From contig JAKOGH010001053.1 in the NCBI GenBank assembly GCA_024811115.1, positions 1 through 22,121 on the forward strand: DNA of 22,121 nt. Reading direction: 5' to 3'. Source of the stretch: Terana coerulea. Lineage: Eukaryota > Basidiomycota > Agaricomycetes > Polyporales > Phanerochaetaceae. Below, one piece after another: positions 8,611 through 18,600 of the stretch. The stretch's first letter is position 1. Every line of letters begins with the position of its first letter. The notes beneath the pieces were generated by a model. That model searched no databases. It saw nothing but the letters and a program-made list of their open reading frames with translations, and was not told the DNA's origin. Made by a program: the position numbers and the translations under genes.

Positions 8611-9896
8611 GGCTTTACGTGTAGGGCAGGGAAGGTTTGGACAATGCGGCGGAGTTGACACCGTGACAGAGAACCGCTCCGTCATGTGCGTCTGCTCATT
8701 TCTGGCCATGGCGGCAGCGTGCCATTGACCCTGGCTGCCGCGTCATTCGGACTGTGGACTCACCCTCGACCCTCGACCACCCCCAGCCTCTCTTACCGTC
8801 ACCTGTCTGGCAGCCTTCACGTCCTAGTAATATACGCAGCCGACCGGAGGTTTGATCTCGCCGTGGACATACGACCTGCTGGGCCACCCACTTTGTTCCG
8901 CACCCTGAGCTCTGTATACACGGTAGGCTGTGCGCAATTCACTATTTCGCCGCGCCGTTGTCTGACGCATATGCGTTGCGTAGTAACCGCATGAGCGGAG
9001 GACACCGTGAGCTGATCTGCGCCGCACAGAGCCCTGGGTACCTTACCCTCGAAGATTTGCAATAGCCTCGCGGAGGGCGTCGCCCGTCCGCGATCGCCGA
9101 GCGGCTTCTGGCGAACAGTGCGCCCTACGAAGCAGGCTCCTTATGTGCCAGCTACCCCGTGTTCTGCTCCTCTCGCTCGCGAAGCGGCGCGGAGGCATCC
9201 TGGGGGCGGAAGACGAGCCAGTAGCCCGAAACCACCGAGCGGTCGCTGGCCAACAGCGCGTCGTGAGAAGCAGCCCACGCGTGCCAGCTCCTTAACGGCC
9301 TGCTTACCATGCTGTCCAGACGGCACGGCATTATTCTTGTGGCGGAACACCAGGCCCATTGTATTGCACAACACCACTGCAGGCGGTGCGCGTACGGCAC
9401 TTGTGTAACGACGACATGATGGCCGGCACAGTTCATTTCTTGCACGCGCCAGAACAGTGCACGGTGCACACGCGCCCACCCTGGATTCGGTGGGTACGAA
9501 GAACAAAGTGCTGTTGAGCTCTCTACGGAGGATCGTACACAGCGTCGCACGGACGCGTCCGAGCACCGACGGAGCGACCGGTTCGGGTAGCTCAGAGTAC
9601 CCGGAACCCTCTCCCGTCGCCCAGCGCTGCTTGAGCTGGTTTCTATCCACCGTCTCCACCAGGGACATCCATGGGCAGGTTGTGGCTGTAGGTTGCTTGC
9701 GACCGCGGGCTGTAGATGGAGTTTGTTTGAACTTTGATACGGACGCCGAGATGGGCGCGAAGTTAGATTGGCGCCCGGTGTCAATCCGCATAAGGCAACG
9801 TGGTTCGTTGTAGTGAACGGTTTCGGGCATGGATAGCTGTTGACAGAAGCATCGGCTGCGAGTGGATATAGAAGAGGTATGCTCTATCGTCTGTTT
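8611..9896. other. GC-rich stretch without a supported gene
   Basis: Long minus-strand frames (9141-9830, 229 codons; 9152-9784, 210 codons) overlap each other and a plus-strand frame (9457-9813), the usual sign of chance open frames in GC-rich DNA. A degenerate direct repeat (9099-9155 and 9237-9291) and a hairpin (9580-9608) are described in the findings. Confidence 0.4.
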
Positions 9897-9952
9897 CCCA
9901 TCCCCAAGCTGGTGCAGAGTCAGTAAGCTTATAGTGCATAGGTGATGCCATC

Positions 9953-10322
9953 ATGCAGTCGCATATTCAGTGCGAACCTTCTTACATCCGGACGGAGCAG
10001 GCCAACCGCAGGTCTTCATATCTCATGTTACAGCTCAGCGAGCTGTCAAAGCACACATGGCTAAGCGAGAGATGGTGTAAGCATCCTCCACGAGCCGCAA
10101 TTGTTTTACTGCAACGCTCGCATGAAGTGCGGGTCCCTTTTTCATCTAGGAGCTGGAGTAAGATTGCTTATATGCACACGCTACTTTCTACGCTCTCAAC
10201 TTTGCTACAAACACAATCTCAACGGGTGGCACCAAGCTGCTTCATGGCAGGTAAGAGCTAAGCATCTCCGGGACGTACCCGAGCTACCGATGGATGCCGA
10301 TTGTTGCCGATTAGCGCTTTGA
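9953..10322 (+). CDS. Candidate small hypothetical gene
   Basis: An ATG at 9953 opens a frame of 102 codons ending at 10261. It is Ser/Leu/Arg-rich, with no recognisable domain, signal peptide or membrane segment. A CAG/GTAAGAGC donor lies just before its stop, at about 10252, and a GATTAG acceptor at about 10315 would remove 64 nt and end the protein three residues later at a TGA at 10320-10322. The start is 47 bp after the 10-mer CCCATCCCCA, which also occurs shortly before the panB start. Against it: the length is not beyond chance and no family is recognised. Confidence 0.22.
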
Positions 10323-12000
10323 ACGCCACAATGGTCTCCAACACGTGCGTCGCCCGATCCAGCAGCCCGCCTTGGTGCTTGCCAGAAACCGTCACACTCG
10401 GAATTCTGAAGGACGGACTCTAGTACTTCCGCATGATAGCCTTGGGATATATGTGCATCATGGTGTGTAATCACATGAACAGCCAGTGAGCTAGTGCTCA
10501 GGAAGTGATGCACGGAGGCTGTAGCACTAGTAAAGGAAATTGACAGACCGCGCATTCTCAGTGGCTGACTAATCAATCATTCCCGCTAGGTCAAACGCAA
10601 TCACTGAATTGAGTACTACTGGCCCAGTGATGGAAAAGCGCAAGATCGGCGCAAACGCTATAGTGGATATACGTGGACGGCTTTTCTTCGTAAGACTCAG
10701 ATTCTAGAATGTCTTACATGCGATATCAGTCCAGAAGAATCAGCCAGCAAGCATCGGAATACATGTGGATTCTTCTAGTTCCAGATCGGTCTTTTGGATA
10801 TCTACTTGCCCGTAGCAGGATTCTGCGGCAAACAACTCTATAGGCTGACTCGATAGCGAGTACCGTGCACAAGTGCTGAGATTCGACGATACACCAAGTG
10901 GATACGCCTCCCGAGTTAAAGAGCTTCTCCCTTGTTTCGCGTAATCGATGTGTAACGCCGCGTGTTTCCGCTTTCGAGCTTTCGCAAGACGCTTCCAGTG
11001 ACGCACCGCCTCTCGATCCTGAACCGAAGAGACGCAAGAGCCTAGCTTGCCGAGCATCTGCGCCGTCTCATGACATAACCCACACGCTTCTCGTATACTG
11101 GGCATCCTCTTCTCCCTAACCGTCTGGTCGCACCGCGCTCTTTCCCGGTAGGCCTCCCGACGCTTGGCCGCGCCCAGCCGCACGTGGTCCCGACAGCGGA
11201 GCGCCGCCGCCGGCATGGGCCCCGCGCTCGCCGCGATGGCCACCCCGCTTCGCGCGCGCCCGTGAGGAGGGCATCGCGCGCCGTGCAGCAGGGTCGCCGC
11301 GCTAGAAGCGCCGCTTAGCGTGCGCAGGCGCACGCGCGCGGCTTCTCCCGTGCATATCTCAGCGGCCCTCTTCGCGCGAAGCACCGCGCCAGCAGGAGCA
11401 CGCAGCCGGGCGGTTTGGGACGCGGTGTTCGAAGACGTAAGGAGTACGATAACGCGACACGGAGCCGTTGGGTTGCCCTCCCAGGCGCAGCGAGGCTTAT
11501 CTGGCCGGTCGAGAGAGTACGGGCTGGCAGAAGGGGTGCTGTGATGCGCTACGGTTCTCGAAAGAACGGTTGGAAGGACCCTTTCTCAGTGTGCTCAATA
11601 TAGCGCAACAATAAGCTCGGCGCACGCTGCATGATCTCACGCACTGTTCGCCGTTCGTTCGTTCGGGCTTCGTTTTGGCCAACCTTGTTTCCGTGACCCG
11701 CTCTCCCATCAATGTGGTGCTGATGACAAGCGTCGGTGGCGCGCGATACGACAGCTCGGCCCTCGTTCCGTAGCGTGTGTAGCTTTAAATGGTCTCGGAG
11801 GGTGGGATAAGGTCTGTGTTCGAAGACAATTTTACGTATCGCCGCGGCGTTTGGTGACAGGCTAGTGCAGGACAGAGCTCCGAACATACGCCACGAGATT
11901 GGTGTATCGCCCACTGGACCTCGTATGAGAGCGCACCATCGTGCCGTCTTCGCCACCTGTCTGAAAACCCTCGGTGCTGTGTAGGTCCACAGAGGGCAAG
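10323..12000. other. Stretch without a supported gene, with a GC-rich island at 11100-11420
   Basis: Open frames overlap on both strands (minus 10740-11384, 214 codons; minus 11549-12016, 155 codons; plus 10881-11119). The minus frame at 12016-11549 starts with an ATG and has a balanced composition, and the plus segment near 11020 includes a KRRK motif, but neither resembles a known family and both lengths are compatible with chance. The island at 11100-11420 is rich in CGCG. Confidence 0.35.
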
Positions 12001-12398
12001 TGTTGTGTTTCCTCATCGGAACGCGTGAAGCGATACGCGAGGCGTTCCGCGGAAACTCCGTGGCTCTGCTCTGCCATGAACCTTACATTATGGATCGTCT
12101 CGGAATATCACCATGCCCCGGTGGTGGATTCTCTGATCTCAGCTCCCGCTATGCGACATCAACGGACTTTTCGACGGGTTTGCACATGTCCTCGTTTTCC
12201 AACGACGAAATTTCTACATGGCACCCTATTCAACGGCATTCCTGTTATTTTCCGCCCCGACGCTGTACAGACATACGCATTGCTCACCTGATCGCAGATG
12301 ACGTCCCAGCCTCATTTCGGAGTGCAGAACTCGTGCACACACGCCTCGGGCGTGGTAGCCTAAAGAACATATCATTACTTCGTGCGGATGAGCAGTAG
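11985..12398 (+). other. Candidate exon of unknown function
   Basis: A frame of about 135 codons with balanced amino-acid composition (Trp, Tyr, Cys and Asp all present) follows a CCACAG acceptor-like sequence at about 11992 and ends at a TAG at 12396-12398. It has no ATG near its start, so it could only be an internal or last exon. No upstream partner exon was found and no family is recognised. Confidence 0.18.
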
Positions 12399-12404
12399 AG
12401 CATA

Positions 12405-13375
12405 ATGAGAGCATCCCTCGCGCTGGGGCCCAGCTACCCGCTTTCGAGCTCGGCCTGGGGCAGCAGCACAAAGCAGCTCGGCGGCCACACCGCGGCGCGA
12501 CGTCGCGCACTCCAGCAGGCGCGCCCCGTCCGCCTGGCCAGAATAAGTCCATGCGATCACAAGCCTGACAGCGCTGCTCGCGTGGCCTAGCCCGGGAGGC
12601 ACGCAAGGGGCGGACAGGCCCCCACCCACATCTGCACCGAAAATCACGACGCAGCGGGTCTGGCCACAGCTGGCGGCGGCGCTGACACCGACGTCGGCCA
12701 GGGCGCGCGCTGGGGATGTGGAGGCGCCCGGCGAGGTTCGCGGATGGATTCGCCGGCCGGCGAGTAGGCCGTGGAAACGACCTGCCGCTTGCGGCGCCTG
12801 CGCGCCGACCCCATTGGCCGGCCGCGGGGATTGGCTGGGCGGCGTGCGCCGTGGGGGCGTGATGGGGCATGAGTCACGGCGACGCCGTCCGCGCCTTCGC
12901 AGAGTTCCTGGCCTGCGGCCGAGGAGGGGCGCATCGCCGCCCTGCCGCCGCCCACGCCCACGACGCGCAAACGGCCGGGGCGGACATTAGGGCGGGGACG
13001 CGACGGACGGCAGGGCGTGGTGTCCCGACGAGCACGGGAACGGCCGGCAGAACGGTTTCTCCGCACGTTATGGCGTCGACGCGCGGCGGGAGCCTCCTTC
13101 AAACAGGTACGGCACGTCCGTCGGCGGGCGAGGCGCGTCCGCGGAGGCGACGTGGCCCTGGGTCGCTGCCGTGGCTGACCACGGCCAGTGCAGCCTCCCG
13201 TCAAACATGTTCCTTGCCCTGGGGCTTGTCGCCCCGCAAATTCAGGTCCCAGCGCGTCGCGAATAGTCTGCGGAGGCTGCGGTATGTGGTTATAGCACCG
13301 TCGAGACACTGTTGTGATGAGAGTGGAGAATACAGTACCAAGGAACGCGCCCTCCGCGCGAGTTTGATTTGATTT
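12405..13375. other. GC-rich island with two CCAAT boxes and a Gcn4-type site
   Basis: Very GC-rich DNA with frames open on both strands (minus 12644-13396, 250 codons; plus 12869-13372) whose products are almost only Arg, Ala, Pro and Gly, so not credible proteins. ATTGG (inverted CCAAT) occurs at 12813-12817 and 12830-12834, and a palindromic TGAGTCA at 12870-12876. This looks like a promoter or regulatory island, but there is no clear gene next to it. Confidence 0.35.
12870..12876. promoter_or_regulatory. Gcn4/CPC1-type site TGAGTCA
   Basis: An exact match to the bZIP palindrome bound by Gcn4-family amino-acid-starvation regulators, 36 bp from an inverted CCAAT box. A single 7-mer match is weak evidence. 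Confidence 0.25.
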
Positions 13376-15200
13376 TCCTCTCGGACGACTACACATGTCA
13401 TGATCCGACTGTCTCTGATATTAGACATCAGAACGGCTTGACTTACAAAAGACATATTGCTGTTTTGTGGAGGCAGAGATTCAGCTAGTGCTATCAACGC
13501 GGACGTTCCTGTGTATGAGCTCTTGTTCCGTTCATGGCACCGACGTAACGAACTTCGGAAAGGCGCGGTGAGATTTTTTCTTCCGTGAGTCGGAATGACG
13601 AAAAAAACATGCTTTAAAGTCAGCTCACCTTACGCCCAGCGCGTCTGCAGAAATCACTGGACCCTTGGCATAACGTGGCAAACGCGTCTGGGATACAACG
13701 TGTAGGTGGTGTGGCGGCTTAGAACCGTGATCATCCGTGTTGGCGTCGGGGCCAGCATCATCGTCCTTACACGCCGGGTAGGCTGAGGAAGATGCCGTTA
13801 GCGTTGCTGCGACCAGACCATGCCGCTTGGGGCATAAGTCCGAGAACCTGTGTACGAGCACGCCAGAGCCTTGGCTTACGGTCGACGCCCCTTCTTGAAT
13901 AGCACGGCCGGTGAACTTGCACAGGACGGAAGCAGCGAAGGTTCGAGCACCCAATCGCACGCGTGACCCGCGCCCCACGCTCTGACTGGCCCGCGCGCCG
14001 TCCAATAAGACGTAAAGCAGCTGCGGCAGATCCCAGCCGTGCACTCTGACCCTGCGACGCGTCTGCACGAGTTTGGGTAAATTGCGCCCCAAGTGTGAGT
14101 ACGGTGGGTGGGAAGCGGCGGGGGCGGGTGCTCATTGGCTGCAGCGGGCGATGATGTCAGGTGGAGGTAACTGGTCGATAGCACCGTTAGGCTGGCAGGA
14201 AATTGGCATGGTGAGCTGGTTTCAGTAGATGTTGGTTGGGCTGAGCACGGCGAATCGTGGTGGTCAACGGCCAAGGAGCGAATCGGACACGCGCGCCAAG
14301 CTCGGGCTCCCGCGCAATGATTGGCTGCCGCGGTGATCCGTGCTTACGTCCCAAAGCGGCGAGCCGGCGAGATCAGGTCTCCGGAAACCGAACTGATGGC
14401 ATTTCCTTTGTGGGCCACGGCATACGGCGGCATCCACGCTCTGTGCTTCTCTGAATCTTCGTGCGACGACCTCCGATTTTGCGCGAACTGGCGTTCCGTG
14501 GCGATCCTTTCGCCTTGTTCTCTTCGCTTGGGACGCGACATGGCCGCCGCCACATCGTGCCCGCGTCGCCACAGCAGGCAAACGGTTGTCCAACGCGACC
14601 GCGAATACCGCCCGCGCGCCTGTCGATCACTTTCAGCCCGGATGGCGTGGTTGTCCATATGCAGAGGTCGTCGCAGGTCTCACTCTCGCTCGTTATGTGC
14701 ATATTGCGGTACGAGAGATGGAAATCATACGCGACTAATGAATGCCACACCAGGTCGCTGATGTTTTATTTCCGAGGGTCGACTGCGAGGCCACTGTCCT
14801 GAGAGTGGAGCAAGCGCGGATGGGAAGAAGCGTGAAACATACGAGTCAGAAACTAGGTTTTGTCTGTCGTTTACGTACGTGCCGCAATGAATCGCACTTG
14901 TAACGGCGTCCGACAAATCCCCTTAGCGTACCCAGAAGCCCTGCGGCTGTGGGACTTTTGTCTTTCATATCATCGATGGATATTGGCCTTCTGTCCTTCG
15001 AAGAAGATGGCTCGACCCTCCCTAGTGGGTTTTTGCAAATGGCGGTGGCAGCTGGACGGTGCGCTGCACTTGAAACTGGAGTGGACTGTGCTAAGTTAGC
15101 ACGAGAACGACGAGAAGCACGGGGAGAGGCTGGCTGCGTGGCTGGAAGGCCGACTAGAGCGACCCCTTCGCTCTCGTACACACGTTGCATGACGTCTTGA
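13376..15200. other. Upstream region of the TEA-factor gene, distal part
   Basis: No supported gene. ATTGGCTG occurs at 14134-14141 and 14320-14327, the same 8-mer as at 12830. A minus-strand frame at 13625-14092 and another at 14846-15664 (272 codons) have partly protein-like composition but no recognisable motif or intron support. Confidence 0.35.
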
Positions 15201-16080
15201 GGCTGCTTCTCTCCCTGGCAGTGGGAGGCGTTGCGGAAGGCGGCGCAGGGCCAATCAGATGGCGGGGCATCGGGATCGGGCGTCGGTGTGGCGTCGGACC
15301 GGCCGGCGACCAAAGCGATCGCGGCGGGCTGCATGCGGCAGACGCAGATCCACGGCGCGTGCGCTTGTCCTTGTTGTGGTGGTCGCCCCTGCGCCCCCCG
15401 CGACAGGGAGGCAAATCCCGGCGGTGCACGCGACGGAACGCGTCTGGCCACCGGCTGGGCTTCGTCGATGCAGTGCAGGCGAGAAAACAACGACGCCCAA
15501 CTGCAGCGCGACTGCACCCGGCCCGCGCCTGCCCTGTATGGGCAAGAGGGCCGCAGAACGACGACGTCCGCGGACGACGTCGCGTATCGAGCCCGCGCCG
15601 CCAGATCTCGACGGCGGCCCTTGCGATAAATGACCGGAGTGCGGCTCGTTCGACGCCATCGCACGCGCCTGCCAGTGGGCGGTAAGTACGTCAGTCCGAA
15701 TCAGCAGGACTTGTTTGAATTTCACACCCCCCACGACATTTTTTTTCTTCGCTGGTTCGTGTCGCAGAACCAGGGGCGGCGGCAGCTTGGCGCGACAAGC
15801 GACGCTGAGCGCAGGCCAAGCGGCGGCGGTGGGGGCGACGGAGGGGAGCGTGCGAAGGCTGGCGATGCGCTGTTGTCGCGATGCGCGGTGGGCAGCGCGA
15901 AGAGGCTGTTTGGAGTGTGTGGCCCGAATCAAAGCTAAATCTCGGCAGGAATCTGCGATGCACTTTCCCATCCCCACAGTGCGCTGCTTCTCTTCATTTA
16001 GAGTGCCATTATTCCGCGATTCCAGACCTGTCCGCCCGTCCGGCGCCTCTCTCACGGCAATTCGCCTGCAGCCCATATAC
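15201..16080. other. Upstream region of the TEA-factor gene, proximal part
   Basis: GC-rich with overlapping chance frames on both strands (the longest is minus 15255-16076, 273 codons). It contains CCAAT at 15251-15255 and the 10-mer CCCATCCCCA at 15967-15976. It is most simply read as promoter and long leader of the gene starting at 16222. Confidence 0.4.
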
Positions 16081-16088
16081 GTCCATAC

Positions 16089-16221
16089 TATATAACACGC
16101 CTCTCCGCCCTCCCTCTGGCCTCATCCCCATCCGTCCCATCAGTTCCCCCGCCCCCTTCACCCTCTTGCGGACAGGCCCACCACACACACGGTGCGCATA
16201 CACGACCAGCACGTCCCCGCC
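16089..16221 (+). promoter_or_regulatory. TATA box and CT-rich leader of the TEA-factor gene
   Basis: TATATAA at 16089-16095 is followed by a pyrimidine-rich tract (about 16098-16165), which includes CTCATCCCCA at 16121-16130. The ATG is at 16222, 127 nt after the box. This is a standard filamentous-fungal core promoter arrangement. Confidence 0.55.
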
Positions 16222-17931
16222 ATGTCCCACCGCCAGTTCGCGAAACACATCCGGATCTCGTCCTCCGAGGATTTCGCCTACTCCCCGTCCGCCTCCTCGA
16301 GCGGCACCAGCGACGCGGTGCAGTCCATCGTCACAAGCAGAAAGTGCTGGAAGACCATCAAGGGCAAGGGGGAGGTGGTCTGGCCGCCGTATCTCGAGGC
16401 GGCCCTCGTCGAGGTGAGTATCAGCCCTGCCTGATTTAATCAAGTATTTTGACGCAATCGCGTCCGCCTCGTCCCCCAGGCCTTGAGCGATACCGACCAG
16501 TCGAAACACGCTCGGCGAGGGCACTCGGACGGTTTCCGATGCGCAACAAGTTCATCTCGGACTACATTTACCAGGTGACGGGCAAGCGAAGAACACCAAA
16601 GCAGGTCGGCAGCCGTCTGCAGCAGCTCCGAGATACTTGCGAGGGGAAGCGGAGTGAGTCGCAACTGGCTGCGCAGGCGTGTGTAGCGGCTAACGGCGCA
16701 ACGGCGCAGTCCTGAAGCTCTTGTCGCGGCGCCCGGGCGAGTCGCCACGTCCTGAGGACTCGCCGCTATCTACCGAGGCATCGGCGACCCCGGTGCCCCC
16801 GCGCGACTTCCTCTCAATAGACGTCCTGCCCGCCGACGTGCCCTGGCAGTCGGTGTCGAGCAACCCGGCCTACTGCTCCTTCCGCCCGCTCCGGAGTATC
16901 GACCCGACGGTGACCTTCCGTTCGTCGTCTGCCGTGAACGCCGAGTCGGTCTGCCACGTGCTCAAGGACGGCGTCGTTGTGCACTCAGAGACGACACAGC
17001 TCGAGCTCTCGTCCTCGTCTTGCATGCCCGCGTCCAGCTACTCGACCGAGATGGAGTGCATTTTCCTGTACAACACTCGCCTCGTCCCCCGCTACTGGGA
17101 GACGCTGTGCAATGTCGCCGGTGAGTTCCTTCTATCCTACTCCATCCTCGCTGATTGAGAGCTCACTCTTGAACGGCCGACAAAGACATCGGCTCGTACA
17201 GCGTATCACAGGACATCGTCGTTCGTCAGGCAGCCGCGGACGCGGCGGGACCTTCCGACTCGCATTCTACGGGTGACAGAACTATGTCGACAGTTGTCTA
17301 CCAGTTCAACACACTGAACAGCTCGCCTCCGCCTTCCCCGACATCCTCCAACGGCGACGCCTACAGCTACACCAGCGAGTCTAGCGTACGTGCCTTTCCT
17401 TGTCCTGCATTTGTCCATTCAGACTAAGCGGCGGTTTCCCACGTCTAGGTCGATCGAGGCACCGGGCTGGACGACCTCGGCATGTTCGATAGCTCGGTCT
17501 CAAGCTCGGCCGTGCAGGCACGCCCGACGGCGTCCTCGTACGCCTACTCGCGCGCGCAGATGCACCCCGCGCCGTCGTACGCGTCCTACGACCTCTCCCC
17601 TCCTGGCCTCATCAAAGACGGCGAGGAGGGCTACGCGAGCCTGCCGCAGAGCCCGCTCGACGCCGCCTTCCCACCCGCGGTCGGCCTCGGCGGCGTGCTC
17701 GGCACAGGGGCGGGGCCCTCCGACAGCGCGTGCAGGGGTTATGCCGACCACTATGCAGGCCCGGCCGCGTGCACGTTCGACGGCGTCGGCGCGCCCGCGG
17801 TGGGTTACGGCCACGCCCTCGCGGGCGACCTCGCGCACCCGAGTCAGGGCGCCGCATACGTGAGTGCCCGCTGCTTGGCCCCCACAACCTTGTCGGCTGA
17901 CGATCGGCCGTCCGCCCTGCAGCCCTTCTAG
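16222..17931 (+). CDS. TEA/ATTS-domain transcription factor (AbaA/TEC1/TEAD family), one apparent frameshift
   Basis: A DNA-binding regulator of the family controlling conidiation (AbaA), filamentation (Tec1) and animal growth (TEAD). Six exons: 16222-16413, 16480-16653, 16710-17120, 17186-17385, 17449-17859, 17923-17931 (ending Pro-Phe-stop). The TEA domain spans about residues 41-130: WPPYLEAAL, ERYRPVETRSARALGRFP, RNKFISDYI, then the recognition helix region GKRRTPKQVGSRLQQLRD. A Ser/Pro linker follows. Residues of about 165-285 may be a beta-rich cofactor-binding domain like the TEAD YAP-binding region (inferred). The C-terminus is Ser/Tyr/Gly/Ala-rich, like an activation domain. Exon 1 ends in phase 0, but exon 2 must be read from its third base, so one base seems missing near 16480-16483 (a GCC run where one more C would restore Ala-Leu-Glu). 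With that base the protein is about 465 residues. All other joints are in phase. The family is secure; the ortholog is not settled. Confidence 0.88.
16414..16479 (+). other. Intron 1 of the TEA-factor gene
   Basis: GTGAGT donor, CCCCCAG acceptor, 66 nt, interrupting the TEA domain after its first helix. The next exon is out of phase by one base with any plausible site choice. Confidence 0.75.
16654..16709 (+). other. Intron 2 of the TEA-factor gene
   Basis: GTGAGT donor, GCTAAC branch point, GCGCAG acceptor, 56 nt. It splits an Ile codon just after the recognition helix. Confidence 0.78.
17121..17185 (+). other. Intron 3 of the TEA-factor gene
   Basis: GTGAGT donor, GCTGAT branch-point-like sequence, acceptor CAAAG (AAG rather than YAG), 65 nt. 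It splits an Asp codon, and the frame continues correctly. Confidence 0.7.
17386..17448 (+). other. Intron 4 of the TEA-factor gene
   Basis: GTACGT donor, ACTAAG branch-point-like sequence, TCTAG acceptor, 63 nt, phase 0. Confidence 0.72.
17860..17922 (+). other. Intron 5 of the TEA-factor gene
   Basis: GTGAGT donor, GCTGAC branch point, CTGCAG acceptor, 63 nt. The length is a multiple of three without a stop, so retention would only insert 21 residues before the same Pro-Phe-stop end. Confidence 0.7.
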
Positions 17932-18600
17932 CTTCCCGCGCGTAGCGTCCGTGGCACCCCATGTCGTTGGGCCCCTGCCTGTCCTGGCAGGCCTGCCCGT
18001 CCGTGACCATCACGGTCACGCAAAGCCTCTATCTCGCATCCACCATCATCGCTTCCGGTCCATACCCATTCGGCGGAAAGGGACGCTCTCTCCTGCCCCA
18101 CATATGACAAGATTATTTGACTCGCCTTCCATCTTTTTTTTTCGCCGATCGTAGTGTACGTGCTTTCCTTCTGCTGTTGTTTCACTAGCATTGCTCTGTA
18201 GTATGCCCCGTCCTTGCTGTGCGCCCCATTCCTTCCTTGATCTTTCGTGCCTGGAAGCCGTCGTAGCCATCTCTATACCGATATGCTTCCGCTGTACATA
18301 CATACACTGCCCCGCCCATGGACCCCTCCAACAAGTGTGTATGCCTAATACCAACCCCGCTCGCCTGTCGCTCCTTTGTCCCCGCCGCTCCCTCGCTTCG
18401 GACGTCTAGTTTAGTCAGCTCGCATAATGGGAAATTACACATGGGCCTCCTAAACCCTGCTCCGCTCTACTTTCTCCGTGCGCTTTTGTTATCAGGCTGC
18501 GATGCTCCACATAAACCCTGATTTTATATTGTACAATACGAGCCTCTGAAGTACCAATTGAGGACAGAAGCTCAACATTGATGTACAGTATTATGTCACT
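17932..18600. other. 3' flank of the TEA-factor gene
   Basis: C/T-rich, gradually more AT-rich sequence with no plausible gene. Probably a long 3' untranslated region, with AT-rich polyadenylation-like sequence around 18520-18600. Confidence 0.45.

Noticed and set aside
8384..8709. CATTCC/CATTCT-like TEA-factor target sites here and at 10577, 12237 and 13592 as evidence of autoregulation
   Set aside because: A six-base motif is expected many times in 22 kb; there is no clustering near the TEA-factor promoter.
9583..9600. GGGTAGCTCAGAG resembling a tRNA D arm
   Set aside because: It sits in a simple hairpin; no acceptor, anticodon or T arm can be paired around it.
9141..9830. 229- and 210-codon minus-strand open frames
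   Set aside because: They overlap each other and a plus-strand frame, are Arg/Ala/Pro-rich, and show no motif or splice support; typical chance frames in GC-rich DNA.
12226..13396. Minus-strand frames of 214 and 250 codons and plus-strand frames in the same bases
   Set aside because: Composition is almost only Arg, Ala, Pro and Gly, with frames open on both strands because stops are rare at this GC content.
14846..16076. Minus-strand frames of 272 and 273 codons
   Set aside because: They overlap in different frames and cover the proximal upstream region of the TEA-factor gene. The first has a partly protein-like second half, but no motif or intron supports a gene.
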